A stretch of 64,000 nt of DNA, from positions 1-64,000 of the forward strand of contig JAATFA010000033.1 of NCBI GenBank assembly GCA_015655445.1, written 5' to 3'. A model generated the notes under the pieces. The model did no database searches and was not told the origin of the DNA. It saw only the letters and a list, made by a program, of their open reading frames with translations. Below, piece after piece: positions 27,196 to 37,331 of the stretch. Made by a program: the position numbers and the translations under genes. The DNA is from Actinomycetales bacterium (GTDB lineage: Bacteria; Actinomycetota; Actinomycetes; Actinomycetales; Microbacteriaceae). How positions within the stretch are numbered: position 1 is the first letter of the stretch; each line of letters begins with the position of its first letter.

Positions 27196-28209
27196 TCAGA
27201 CGGCGACGGCCTCCGCGACCGCCTGCTCGGCGTGGTGGCACGCGACGGCCCGCTCCGCCGAGCCGTCGGCCGGGAGCGCGCGCAGCGGCGGCGCGGCCTC
27301 GCGGCAGAGGTCGGTCGCGAGCCAGCAGCGCGGGTTGAAGCGGCATCCGCTCGGCGGGGAGACGGGGGACGGCGGCTCGCCGCTGAGCACGCGGCGGCGC
27401 GCGAGCCGCCCGCGCTCGGCGCGCGTCGCGGAGGGCGTCGCGGAGAGCAGCGCTTGCGTGTAGGGGTGCGCGGGCGCGTCGAAGATCGTCTCGGTCGGGC
27501 CCACCTCGGCGAGCCGGCCGAGGTACATGACGGCCGTGCGGTCGGCGATGTGCCGCACGACCGCGAGGTCGTGCGCGATGAAGACGATGGAGACCCCGAG
27601 CCGGCGGCGCAGGTCGTCGAGCAGGTTGACCACTTGCGCCTGCACCGAGACGTCGAGCGCGGAGACGGGCTCGTCGCACACGAGCACGTCGGGATCGAGC
27701 GCGAGGGCGCGCGCGATGCCGATCCGCTGCCGCTGGCCGCCGGAGAACTGGTGCGGATAGCGCGTGAGCATCTCCGCGCTCAGGCCCACGAGCTCGAGCA
27801 GCTCGACCGCGCGATCCCGGCGGCTCGCCGCGCTGCCCGCGCGCACGGCCGAGAGCGGCTCGGTAACGAGCTCCCGCACCGTCATGCGTGGGTCGAGCGA
27901 GGCGTACGGGTCCTGGAAGATCATCTGCACGCCCCGACGGAGCACGGCACGGGCACGCGCGCGTCCGCCGGTGACCTCGGTGCCGCGGTAGACGATGCGC
28001 CCCGCGTCGGGCCGCTCGAGGCCGACGAGCATGCGCGCGAGGGTCGACTTGCCGCAGCCGGACTCCCCCACGACGCCGAGGACCTCGCCCGGCCCGAGCT
28101 CGAGGCTCACGCCGTCGACCGCCGACACGCGCGACGGGCGCAGGGGCGAGCCGCCGCGGAAGGAGCGGACGAGGGAGTCCGCGACGAGCACGGGCTCAGC
28201 GGAGGCCAT
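27196..28209 (-). CDS. Oligo/dipeptide ABC transporter ATP-binding protein (OppF/DppF type)
   Basis: LGPGEVLGVVGESGCGKSTLARMLVGLERPDAG...YPHQFSGGQRQRIGIARALALDPDVLVCDEPVSALDVSVQAQVVNLL...HPYTQALL. Confidence 0.95.
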   Translation of the reverse strand: MASAEPVLVADSLVRSFRGGSPLRPSRVSAVDGVSLELGPGEVLGVVGESGCGKSTLARMLVGLERPDAGRIVYRGTEVTGGRARARAVLRRGVQMIFQDPYASLDPRMTVRELVTEPLSAVRAGSAASRRDRAVELLELVGLSAEMLTRYPHQFSGGQRQRIGIARALALDPDVLVCDEPVSALDVSVQAQVVNLLDDLRRRLGVSIVFIAHDLAVVRHIADRTAVMYLGRLAEVGPTETIFDAPAHPYTQALLSATPSATRAERGRLARRRVLSGEPPSPVSPPSGCRFNPRCWLATDLCREAAPPLRALPADGSAERAVACHHAEQAVAEAVAV

Positions 28210-29197
28210 CGAGCACCTCCTCGGACCGGTGGCAGGCTGCGACGCGAGCGGGCGTGACCTCGCGCAGCGGCGGCCGCGCGGTGCGGCACACGTCGATCGC
28301 GTACGCGCAGCGCGGATGGAACGAGCATCCGGGCGGCGTCGTCGCGGGGCTCGGCGGCGATCCGGGGATGCTCACGAGCCGTCCGCCGCGGGCCGCGGCC
28401 TGCGGCACGGACCGCAGCAGGGCCTCCGTGTACGGGTGCGCGGGGCGCGTGAGCACGGTGTCGGCGTCCCCGGCCTCCACGATGCGTCCCGCGTACATGA
28501 CGGCGAGCCGGTCGGCGACCTCCATGACGACCCCGAGGTCGTGCGTGATGAGCAGCACACCCATCCCCAGCCGGCGCCGCAGGTCGTCGAGCAGGTCGAG
28601 GATCTGCGCCTGCACGGTCACGTCGAGCGCCGTCGTGGGCTCGTCGGCGATGAGCAGCTCGGGCTCGAGCGCGATCGCCATGGCGATGAGGATGCGCTGC
28701 CGCATCCCGCCGGAGAACTGGTGCGGGTAGTCGTCCACGCGTCGCTGCGGGGAGGGGATGCCCACGAGCCCCAGGAGCTCGACCGCACGCTCACGCGCCT
28801 GCGCGCGCGTCGCCCCGCGGTGCACGCGGAAGAGCTCGCCGATCTGCGCGCCGACCGTGAGCACGGGGTTGAGGGCGCTCAGCGCGTCCTGCATGACGAG
28901 GCTCACGCGCTCGCCGCGCAGCCGCCGCATCTGCTCCGCGTCGAGGCCGAGCACGTCGACGTCGGAGAGCACGAGCTCGTCCGCGCTCACGCGCGTGTGC
29001 TCGTCGCCGAGCCCCATGATCGCGCGTGCCGTGACCGACTTGCCGGAGCCGGACTCGCCGAGCAGCGCGACGAGCTCCCCGCGGCGCACCTCGAGGTCGA
29101 CCTCGCGCACGGCGTGCACCTCGCGCTCGCCCGTGAACACGACGTCGAGCCCGCGCACCCGCAGGGCCGTCGTCTGGTCGCTCACCACTGTCGTCAC
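28196..29197 (-). CDS. Oligo/dipeptide ABC transporter ATP-binding protein (OppD/DppD type)
   Basis: LGESGSGKSVTARAIMGL...YPHQFSGGMRQRILIAMAIALEPELLIADEPTTALDVTVQAQIL...HPYTEALL. Confidence 0.95.
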   Translation of the reverse strand: MTTVVSDQTTALRVRGLDVVFTGEREVHAVREVDLEVRRGELVALLGESGSGKSVTARAIMGLGDEHTRVSADELVLSDVDVLGLDAEQMRRLRGERVSLVMQDALSALNPVLTVGAQIGELFRVHRGATRAQARERAVELLGLVGIPSPQRRVDDYPHQFSGGMRQRILIAMAIALEPELLIADEPTTALDVTVQAQILDLLDDLRRRLGMGVLLITHDLGVVMEVADRLAVMYAGRIVEAGDADTVLTRPAHPYTEALLRSVPQAAARGGRLVSIPGSPPSPATTPPGCSFHPRCAYAIDVCRTARPPLREVTPARVAACHRSEEVLDGLR

Positions 29198-29217
29198 TCC
29201 GCCATCCTCGCCGCCGC

Positions 29218-29294
29218 CTGTTTCCGGATTGTTTCAGGCTTGCTAAATCTGTGCCGGATCATCGCATTGAGTTTGACAGATACGCCGGAAACAG
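29218..29294. promoter_or_regulatory. 10-bp perfect inverted repeat CTGTTTCCGG...CCGGAAACAG in a divergent promoter
   Basis: Arms at 29218-29227 and 29285-29294, between dppD-like (-) and the M19 dipeptidase (+). Confidence 0.6.
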
Positions 29295-29377
29295 AAAAGG
29301 TTGTCCGACATAGCGCCGATTCGCCACGTGCGATGGGTCCGGCGCGCTCGACGCACGACGAGACAAGGAGCTGAGGC

Positions 29378-30586
29378 TTGCTGGAATCCTCTCCGAACTA
29401 CACGGGCTACACGGCCTACGACTACCTCGAGGCGGGCGTCGACTACCGTGCCTTCCCCCTCGCCCGGCAGATCGGGCGCGTGCCCGAGTACCAGGGCCTC
29501 GACCTCTCCGACGCGCAGGCCCAGCGCGCGCGCAGGCTGCTCGCCGAGGAGATCGTCATCTCGCTGCACGAGCACGTGCAGGTCTTCCCGGAGGACATGG
29601 GCAACCTCCGCGAGTACATCCGCGCGGGACGCGAGTCGACCGGGTACGCGGGGCTCGCGCGATCGGGCATGACCGCCGTCTTCGACAACGGCATGGACGG
29701 CACATGCTGCATCTCGAGCGACGCCGGCTGGAAGTACCAGGACGTGCTCTTCGACCTCGGCGTGCGCATGGCCGACCTCGCCCACCAGGACTACGTCATC
29801 AAGGCCGAGTCGGTCGCCGACATCCGGCGCGCCCACGAGGAGGGCCGGCTCGCCCACGTGTTCGCCCTCGAGGCCTCGACGATGATCGAGAACGAGGTCG
29901 ACCGCCTCGACGTGCTGTACGGCTTCGGGGTGCGGCAGATGGGGATCGCATACTCGGAGGCGAACCTCCTCGGCTCCGGGCTCAAGGAGCGCGGCGACGG
30001 CGGCCTCACCTACTTCGGCGAGCGCGCGGTCAAGCGCATGAACAAGCTCGGCATCGCCATCGACATCAGCCACTCGGGCGACCAGACGTGCCTCGACACG
30101 ATCCGCGTCTCCGACAAGCCCGTCTTCATCACGCACGCCGGCGCCCGCGGGCTCTGGCCGACCAACCGCATGAAGACCGACGAGACGATCGTCGCGTGCG
30201 CCGAGAAGGGCGGCGTCATCGGCATCGAGGCGGCGCCGCACACGACGCTCTCGCCCGACCACCCGGTGCACACCCTCGAGTCGGTCATGGACCACTTCCG
30301 GTACTGCGTCGACCTCGTCGGCATCGAGCACGTCGCGTTCGGGCCCGACACGCTCTTCGGCGACCACGTGGGACTGCACCACGCGTTCGCGAGCAACCTC
30401 TCCATCAGCCAGGCGCACGGAACCATCGACTACACGGAGGTCGCGTACGTCGACGGGATCGAGAACCCGGCCGAGAACTTCTCCAACATCATCGGCTGGC
30501 TCGTCCAGCACGACTATTCCGACGACGAGATCCGCGCCGTCGTGGGAGGGAACATCATGCGGGTCCTCGAGGAGGTATGGGTGTGA
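29378..30586 (+). CDS. M19-family membrane (renal-type) dipeptidase
   Basis: SLHEHVQVFPED...GVRQMGIAYSEANLLGSGLKERGDGGLTYFGERAVKRMNKLGIAIDISHSGDQT...VFITHAGARGLWPTNRMKTDE; probable TTG start. Confidence 0.88.
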   Translation: MLESSPNYTGYTAYDYLEAGVDYRAFPLARQIGRVPEYQGLDLSDAQAQRARRLLAEEIVISLHEHVQVFPEDMGNLREYIRAGRESTGYAGLARSGMTAVFDNGMDGTCCISSDAGWKYQDVLFDLGVRMADLAHQDYVIKAESVADIRRAHEEGRLAHVFALEASTMIENEVDRLDVLYGFGVRQMGIAYSEANLLGSGLKERGDGGLTYFGERAVKRMNKLGIAIDISHSGDQTCLDTIRVSDKPVFITHAGARGLWPTNRMKTDETIVACAEKGGVIGIEAAPHTTLSPDHPVHTLESVMDHFRYCVDLVGIEHVAFGPDTLFGDHVGLHHAFASNLSISQAHGTIDYTEVAYVDGIENPAENFSNIIGWLVQHDYSDDEIRAVVGGNIMRVLEEVWV

Positions 30587-32205
30587 TGCGCACACGAACC
30601 TCCGCTCTCATTGCCGGCGCGGCAGGTCTCCTCCTGCTGCTCGCCGGCTGCGCCCCGGAGGCGCCCCACCCAGCCGGAAGCTCCGGCTCGGCCGGCGGCG
30701 CGAGCGACGACACGCTCACGATCGCGACGACGACCGACGTCGTCAACTTCAACCCGCTCATCGGCAACAGCCGCAGCGACTACTGGATCACGAACCTCAT
30801 GTACCCGCACCTCCTGTCGATCGGCAACGACGGCAAGAAGAAGGCGGAGCTCGCGACCAAGTGGGGCTACACCGACACGACGCACGGCTACTACGACATC
30901 CGCGACGACATGACGTGGAGCGACGGCCAGCCGCTCACCGCCGAGGACGTCGCCTACACGATGAACGCGGTCAAGCAGGACGCCCCCGCGGGCACCTACT
31001 ACGGTCAGATGGCGCACTTCGCCTCGGCGAAGGCCGTGAGCAAGAAGCGCGTCGAGGTCACCCTGACCCAGCCGGACACGTCCGTCATCGACGAGATCGG
31101 GTTCTGGGGCAACGTCGTGCCCGAGCACGTCTTCCAGCCCGCGGGCTCGGTCGCGAAGTTCGCCAACGACGGATCGAGCGGCGGCTGGGTGAGCGCGGGA
31201 CCGTACGTGCTCACCTCCAAGCAGGTCGGGCAGAGCTACACGCTCGAGCGCGTCCAGCACTACCCGCTCGCGCCGGGAGGCACGCCCGGCCCTGCGAAGG
31301 TCGTCTACCGCGTGTTCCCCGACGTCAACACCGAGATCCTCGCCCTCCAGTCGGGCGAGGTCGACCTCATCGCCAACGCCCTGCCGCCCGCACAGGTCAA
31401 GCAGCTGCAGAACGCGCAGGGCATCACGGTGCAGGAGGTCACGGGTCTCGGCTACGCGCACATGACCTACAACATGGACAACCCCGACCTGGCCAAGCTC
31501 GAGGTGCGGCAGGCGCTCGCCCACGCCGTCGACTACGACGCCATCCGCAAGGTCGTGCTGCAGGGGCAGGCGGTCTCGACGGGCTCGAGCCCCCTCATGC
31601 CCGTGCTCAAGGACTACTACGACCCGTCGATCAAGGAGTACAGCTTCGACACCAAGCTCGCCCGCTCCCTCATGGAGAAGGCCGGGTACACGGCCGACGC
31701 CGACGGGAACTTCCCGGTGCGGTTCAGGCTCATCTACTCGCTGCAGGACACCGTCACGGCGTCGTGGGTGCAGCTCGTGAAGGACGACGCGGCGAAGGCC
31801 GGCATCGTCATCGACCTCGCGTGGTCGGAGCGCAACACCTACCTCGCGCAGACGAACGCGGGCGACTTCGACATCTACGCCGGCAACTTCGCGATCATGG
31901 ACGACCCGGTCACGAACTTCACGCTCGCGTACCTGCCGAAGGGCTCGATCAACTACACGCACAACGACGACCCGACGCTCAACGACCTCATCGAGCAGGC
32001 GTCGACCCAGACCGACACGGCGAAGAAGATCAGCATCATGCGCAAGGCGGCCAAGCTCGTGCACGACCAGGTCTACGACAACGTCATGTACACGCAGAAC
32101 CTGTATTTCGCGCACAGCTCGGCGTGGACCGGATTCGTGCCCGAGCCGAGCGAGCTGCTCTCGATCGTGAACCCGATCTCGGTCTCGAGCGCTCACAAGC
32201 GGTGA
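30586..32205 (+). CDS. Peptide ABC transporter substrate-binding lipoprotein
   Basis: MRTRTSALIAGAAGLLLLLAGC lipobox, family-5 SBP: TLTIATTTDVVNFNPLIGNSRSDYWITNLMYPHLL...WSDGQPLTAEDVAYTMNAV. Confidence 0.94.
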   Translation: MRTRTSALIAGAAGLLLLLAGCAPEAPHPAGSSGSAGGASDDTLTIATTTDVVNFNPLIGNSRSDYWITNLMYPHLLSIGNDGKKKAELATKWGYTDTTHGYYDIRDDMTWSDGQPLTAEDVAYTMNAVKQDAPAGTYYGQMAHFASAKAVSKKRVEVTLTQPDTSVIDEIGFWGNVVPEHVFQPAGSVAKFANDGSSGGWVSAGPYVLTSKQVGQSYTLERVQHYPLAPGGTPGPAKVVYRVFPDVNTEILALQSGEVDLIANALPPAQVKQLQNAQGITVQEVTGLGYAHMTYNMDNPDLAKLEVRQALAHAVDYDAIRKVVLQGQAVSTGSSPLMPVLKDYYDPSIKEYSFDTKLARSLMEKAGYTADADGNFPVRFRLIYSLQDTVTASWVQLVKDDAAKAGIVIDLAWSERNTYLAQTNAGDFDIYAGNFAIMDDPVTNFTLAYLPKGSINYTHNDDPTLNDLIEQASTQTDTAKKISIMRKAAKLVHDQVYDNVMYTQNLYFAHSSAWTGFVPEPSELLSIVNPISVSSAHKR

Positions 32206-32223
32206 CGGAAGGGCCGCCCGGAC

Positions 32224-33186
32224 GTGTCTCGACTGTCGTTCGTCCTCATGCGCCTCGGGCGCGGGGTGCTCACGATCTGGTTCGCCGTGACCGTGACGTT
32301 CCTGCTCCTGCGGCTGCTGCCCGGCGATCCGGCCCAAGCCGTCGCGAGCCCGACGATGACGGCGGAGACCCGGGCGGCCCTCCTCGCCCAGTACGGCCTC
32401 GACAAGCCCCTCATCGTGCAGTACGGCATCTACCTCGGCCAGCTGCTGCACGGCGACCTGGGCCTCTCGTTCACGCAGTCCATCCCCGTCACCACGGTGC
32501 TCTTCGAGCGCCTGCCGTGGACGCTCCTGCTCACGGTCACGGCCCTCGTGCTCACGGTCGTCGTCGGCATCCCGCTCGGCGTGCTCGCGGCGTCCCACCG
32601 CGGGCGCCTGCTCGACAAGGTCGTGCAGGTCGTGGGCGTCACGGGCCAGTCGATCTTCGTGCCGAGCGTCGGCGTGCTCCTGCTCTTCGCGTTCGGCCTC
32701 ATGCTGCGCTGGCTCCCCATCGGGGGTGCGTACGACGTGGGCGTGTACGGGGTCGCGTGGTACGGCTCCGTCGCCGAGCACCTCGTGCTGCCCGCGCTCT
32801 CGCTCATGCTCGTGCAGCTCGGCTCGTACGTGCTCACGATGCGCTCGACGCTCATCGACGCGCTCGGCGAGGACTACGTGACGCTCGCGCGCGCGAACGG
32901 GCTGCCGTACCGGCGCATCCTGTGGCGGCACGCGCTGCGCAACGCCCTGCTCCCCACGACGACGCTCATCGGGCTGCAGCTCGGCTTCCTCGTCGGCGGG
33001 GCGGTGCTCACGGAGACGGTGTTCGCCTACCCGGGCATCGGCCGCGGCATCTACGAGGCGGTCACGCAGCTCGACTTCCCCGTGCTGCAGGGCGCCTTCC
33101 TGTTCCTCGCCCTGACGGTCGTCGTCGCGAACATGCTGACCGACATCGTCTACGGCTTCCTCGACCCCCGGGTGAAGAGCGCATGA
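32224..33186 (+). CDS. Peptide ABC transporter permease (DppB type)
   Basis: MSRLSFVLMRLGRGVLTIWFAVTVTFLLLRLLPGDPAQ...LGEDYVTLARANGLPYRRILWRHALRNALLP. Confidence 0.95.
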   Translation: MSRLSFVLMRLGRGVLTIWFAVTVTFLLLRLLPGDPAQAVASPTMTAETRAALLAQYGLDKPLIVQYGIYLGQLLHGDLGLSFTQSIPVTTVLFERLPWTLLLTVTALVLTVVVGIPLGVLAASHRGRLLDKVVQVVGVTGQSIFVPSVGVLLLFAFGLMLRWLPIGGAYDVGVYGVAWYGSVAEHLVLPALSLMLVQLGSYVLTMRSTLIDALGEDYVTLARANGLPYRRILWRHALRNALLPTTTLIGLQLGFLVGGAVLTETVFAYPGIGRGIYEAVTQLDFPVLQGAFLFLALTVVVANMLTDIVYGFLDPRVKSA

Positions 33187-34070
33187 CCACGACCCCCCTC
33201 GTCGGCGACATCGAGCCGATCGTGCCCGCCGCGGGCGGCACGGCGCGCGCGACCTGGCGATCCTTCCGCACCGAGCCCCTCGGCCTCGTCGCCCTCGGCG
33301 TGCTGCTCGTGCTCGTGCTCGTCGCCGTGCTCGCCCCCGTGCTCACGCGGTACCCGAGCGGATACGGCGACCACGTGCTCGCACCGCCCACGGGAGCGCA
33401 CCCGTTCGGCACCGACGCGCTCGGGCGCGACGTGCTCGCCGAGGTCGTGTGGGGCACGCAGCAGAGCCTGCTCGTGGCGATCGCGTCCTCCCTCATCGCG
33501 ATCGTGTTCGGCACGCTCGTCGCGGTCGTCGGCGCATACTTCCGCCGCCTCGACGGCATCGTCGGGCTCGTCGTCGACCTCGTGCTCTCCCTCCCGGTGC
33601 TCCCGCTCATGATCCTCGTGGCGGCGCTCGTCGGGCCGAGCACGGCGACGATCATCCTCGTCGTCGCCGCCTTCTCCTGGCCCGAGGTCACACGGCTCGT
33701 GCGCTCGCAGGCGCTCACCGTCGTGCACCTGCCCTACGTCGACGCGGCGCGGCTCATGACGAGCAACCCGGCCTGGATCATCGCGCGGCACATCGTCCCC
33801 GCCGTCAAGCCCGTCATCGTCGTCTCCGTCGTCGTGACGGCCTCGCGCGCGGTCCTCTCCGCCGCGGGGCTCGCCTTCCTCGGCCTCGGGGACCCGTCCA
33901 CGTGGTCGTGGGGCCGCATCCTCTACGAGGCGCAGCAGTCGGGAGCGATGTCGAGCGCCTGGTGGCTCACGCTCTTCCCCTCGATCGCGATCCTCGCCCT
34001 CGTGCTGTCGGCGACGCTGCTCTCGATCGCCTACAACGACGCCCGCAACCCCCGCAACCGACGCAGGTGA
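33183..34070 (+). CDS. Peptide ABC transporter permease (DppC type)
   Basis: HPFGTDALGRDVLAEVVWGTQQSLLVAIASSLIAIVFGTLVAVVGAYFR. Confidence 0.95.
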   Translation: MTTTPLVGDIEPIVPAAGGTARATWRSFRTEPLGLVALGVLLVLVLVAVLAPVLTRYPSGYGDHVLAPPTGAHPFGTDALGRDVLAEVVWGTQQSLLVAIASSLIAIVFGTLVAVVGAYFRRLDGIVGLVVDLVLSLPVLPLMILVAALVGPSTATIILVVAAFSWPEVTRLVRSQALTVVHLPYVDAARLMTSNPAWIIARHIVPAVKPVIVVSVVVTASRAVLSAAGLAFLGLGDPSTWSWGRILYEAQQSGAMSSAWWLTLFPSIAILALVLSATLLSIAYNDARNPRNRRR

Positions 34071-34076
34071 CCCCCA

Positions 34077-35269
34077 TGACGACGACCGCACGATTCCCCA
34101 CGAGGCTGAGCGCCGAGGTGCTCGGCAGGGCTCAGTCGAGGCTGCGCGGCTCCGTCGCCGCGGCCGGGCTCGACGGGCTCGTCACCGACGACCCCGAGGA
34201 CGTCGCCTACCTCACGGGCTTCTTCCACCATCCGGGCGAGCGACCCGTCGCCGTGTGGATCGGAGCGGACGGGGGCAGCGCCCTGCTCACCCCCGAGCTC
34301 GAGCGCGAGAACGCCGAGCGGCAGCACGCACTCGCCCACGCCCACGTCTCGTATGCCGAGTTCCCGGGCGTCGAGTCCCCATGGGCGCCGCTCGCGCGCG
34401 CCGTCGGGGCGGGGCGCGCGCGCATCGGCGTGACCCAGCGGATGACGCAGGAGCGCTTCGCCGGCCTCGCCGCGCAGCTGCCGCGCGCCGAGCTCGTCGT
34501 GACCGACCTCGTCACGAGGACGCGCTACGTCAAGGCGCCCGAGGAGATCGCGCTGCACCGCGAGGCGGCGCGCATCACCGACCTCATGCTCGAGGCGGGC
34601 GTACGGCTCGTGCGCGACGCGATCGCGGCAGGCGGGGAGCTGCCGAGCGAGTCGGAGCTCGCGGCGCATGTGGGCGCGGTCGGCGTGCGCACGATGTACG
34701 CAGAGCACGACGACGTCGTCGTCGTCTCGCCGCTCGCCGGCGGCCTCGTGTACAGCGGGGCGAACTCCGCATACCCGCACGGGCTGCCCTCAGGCACGCG
34801 GCTGGGGCCGGGCGACGCCTTCATGCTCTCCCTCGGGTGCGCGGTGGGCGGCCGGTTCGTCGAGGGCGAGCGCACGTTCGTGCTCGGCGAGCCGAGCGCC
34901 GAGCAGCGCCGCTATCACGACGTCGTCCGCGCGGCGCAGGCTACGGGGAGCGCGACGATCGCGCCGGGCGTCGAGTGCCGCGCGGCGAACGCGGCGTGCC
35001 TGCAGGTCATCCGCGACGCGGGCCTGGGCCAGTACCTCCGCCACCGCGAGGGCCACGGCATCGGACTCGGCATGCACGAGCCGCCGTACCTCGAGGACGG
35101 GGATGCGGCGGTGCTCGAGACGGGCATGGTCGTCTCCAACGAGCCGGGCATCTACATCCGAGGGCACGCCGGCTACCGCATCAGCGACTCGATGCTCGTG
35201 ACGGAGCACGGCGCCGAGCCGCTCACCGCCTTCCCCCGCGGTCTCGACGACTGCACCATCCCCCTCTGA
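34077..35269 (+). CDS. M24-family Xaa-Pro aminopeptidase-like protein
   Basis: GLDGLVTDDPEDVAYLTGFFHHPGERP...RYVKAPEEIALHREAARITD...HREGHGIGLGMHEPPYLEDGDAAVLETGMVVSNEPGIYIRGHAGYRISDSMLVTEHG. Confidence 0.92.
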
Positions 35270-35284
35270 CCCGAAAGGATCGTC

Positions 35285-36160
35285 ATGACCGCCACCACCG
35301 GCGCACAACGCGTCGAGATCAACGGCAACGAGCTCGTCGTCGAGGTGCTGGGGCCCGAGGACGCCCCCGTGCTGCTCACCCACCACGGAGCGCCCGGGCT
35401 CGGCTCCCGCGCGGAGCCGCGCGCGAGCTTCGGCCGCCTCGCCGACGAGTTCCGCGTCGTCGTGTTCGACGCGCGCGGCTCCGGCGAGAGCGAGGGCAAG
35501 GGGGAGCTCACGCACGAGCAGTGGGCCGCCGACCTCGACGCCCTGCGGGAGTGGGCCGGCGCGGATCGCGTCGTGATCGGCGGCGGCTCGTACGGCGGGT
35601 TCATGGCGATGGAGTACGCGACGCGCTACCCCGAGCGGGTGAGCGCGATGGTGCTGCGCGACACCTCGCCGGACCACTCGAACGCGCACCTCGCGCGCGA
35701 GAACGCGCAGAGGTCGACGCGCGTGCACATCGACATGGAGATCTTCGACCGCATCGACCAGGGTCGCGTGCGCGACAACGCCGACCTCGAGCTGTGCTGG
35801 CGCCACATCCTCCCGCTCTACGACTACACCTACGACCCGGAGGCGACCGAGCGCAAGGCCGCGGCGACCCCCTACCGCTACGAGGCGCACAACTACGCGT
35901 TCTCCACGAACCTGCCCGCCTACGACCTCAAGCCGAAGCTGCCCTCCGTGACCGCTCCCACGCTCATCACGGTCGGGCGCGCGGACTGGATCACGCCGGT
36001 ATCCTGCAGCGAGACGATCCACGAGCTCATCCCGAACTCCGAGCTCGTCGTCTTCGAGAAGTCGGGCCACTCACCGCAGATCGAGGAGGCGGAGCTATGG
36101 GAGGCGACGGTGAGGGACTTCCTGCACCGGGCCCTTCGGCTCGATCGATCCCGGCTGTGA
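35285..36160 (+). CDS. Alpha/beta hydrolase (prolyl-aminopeptidase-like)
   Basis: VLLTHHGAPGLGSRAEPRASFGRLADEFRVVVFDARGSGESEG...VVIGGGSYGGFMAMEYATRYPERVSAMVLRDT. Confidence 0.9.
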   Translation: MTATTGAQRVEINGNELVVEVLGPEDAPVLLTHHGAPGLGSRAEPRASFGRLADEFRVVVFDARGSGESEGKGELTHEQWAADLDALREWAGADRVVIGGGSYGGFMAMEYATRYPERVSAMVLRDTSPDHSNAHLARENAQRSTRVHIDMEIFDRIDQGRVRDNADLELCWRHILPLYDYTYDPEATERKAAATPYRYEAHNYAFSTNLPAYDLKPKLPSVTAPTLITVGRADWITPVSCSETIHELIPNSELVVFEKSGHSPQIEEAELWEATVRDFLHRALRLDRSRL

Positions 36161-37179
36161 TCCAGGACGGCTACGCGACCCTCGACGAGCTCGACCGACG
36201 CATCGTCGTCGCCCTGCAGCACGACGGGCGGGCGACGTGGCGCGCGATCGCGCACGCCGTCGGCGCCTCCACGGCGACCGTCGCGCGGCGCGGGCAGGCG
36301 CTCCTCTCGTCCGGTCTCGTCAAGATCGCCGTCACGCCCGCGCTCGGCAGCCGCGGACCCGTCGACCCGTTCCTCGTGCGCATCAACTGCCGCCCAGGCA
36401 GCCAGATCGACGTCGCGGCCGCGCTCGCCGAGCATCCCGACGTGCGGTTCGTGACCCTCGTCACGGGGCGCTACGACATCGTCGCCGAGCTCGTCGTGCC
36501 CGGCGGGGCGGCGCGCTATCCTCAGCTCATCGCCGACCTCCAGTCGATCGAGGGCGTCGAGCGCTGGCGCAGCGACCTCATCCTGCACGTGCACAAGCTC
36601 GCGTTCGACTGGGGCCGTCAGCTCTTCGAGCAGCAGATGGACCAGCCGCCCGCGCCGCGCGACGACACGCCGCCCGCGGTCGACCCGACGGCGTTCGACG
36701 CCGCGGACTGGCGCATCATCGACCACCTCGAGCACGACGGACGCGAGACCTTCCAGGGTGTCGCCGACCATCTGGGGATGAACGAGTCGAGCGTGCGGCG
36801 GCGCTTCGAGCGTCTACGGGCGAGCGGCGCGATCAACATCCTCACGCTCGTGCCCGCGCCCGCGCTCGGCATGGGCGCGGAGACGCTCCTCACGATCAGC
36901 ATCGAGCCGCGTCACATCGCGGAGGTCGCGCGCGAGCTCGCGCAGCATCCCGCGGTGCGCTACCTCGCCTCGATCCTCGATCAGAGCGCCCTGTTCTGCG
37001 AGGTCATCCTGCCCTCGACGGACCACCTCTACCGATTCATCGGGGAGAGCCTGTCGAACATGCGCGGCGTGACCGGCTGGGAGGCCTCGATGGAGCTGCT
37101 CTACCTCAAGCGGGGCTTCGTGCAGACCCCGTGGTGGCGCCGCCAGGCGGTGCGCGTCCCCGCCGCGCGGGAGGCCTGA
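36157..37179 (+). CDS. Lrp/AsnC-family regulator with two tandem HTH-RAM modules
   Basis: DELDRRIVVALQHDGRATWRAIAHAVGASTATVARRGQALLSSGLVK and a second DAADWRIIDHLEHDGRETFQGVADHLGMNESSVRRRFERLRASGAI; GTG start overlaps the hydrolase stop. Confidence 0.88.
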   Translation: MIQDGYATLDELDRRIVVALQHDGRATWRAIAHAVGASTATVARRGQALLSSGLVKIAVTPALGSRGPVDPFLVRINCRPGSQIDVAAALAEHPDVRFVTLVTGRYDIVAELVVPGGAARYPQLIADLQSIEGVERWRSDLILHVHKLAFDWGRQLFEQQMDQPPAPRDDTPPAVDPTAFDAADWRIIDHLEHDGRETFQGVADHLGMNESSVRRRFERLRASGAINILTLVPAPALGMGAETLLTISIEPRHIAEVARELAQHPAVRYLASILDQSALFCEVILPSTDHLYRFIGESLSNMRGVTGWEASMELLYLKRGFVQTPWWRRQAVRVPAAREA

Positions 37180-37242
37180 CCCGCGGCGGGCGCGCCCCAG
37201 CCTCGGCTCGGGGCCGTGCGCCCGCACACGGCCGGCGGCCGG

Positions 37243-37256
37243 GGGACCTTCGTCCC
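37243..37256. promoter_or_regulatory. DosR-box-like palindrome GGGACCTTCGTCCC
   Basis: Exact reverse complement of the 5992 element; 76 bp upstream of the SDR gene. Confidence 0.65.
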
Positions 37257-37331
37257 TGGCCCGTCGCTCCTCGGTCGCGTGGAATGTCCTCATCGACATC
37301 CGCTCCGAGAGGAGCCACCGAAGGGAGCGCC

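Noticed and set aside
29243-32931. Minus-strand ORFs 29243-30595 and 30514-32931
   Set aside because: Antisense to the conserved M19, SBP and permease genes; composition typical of antisense GC-rich ORFs.
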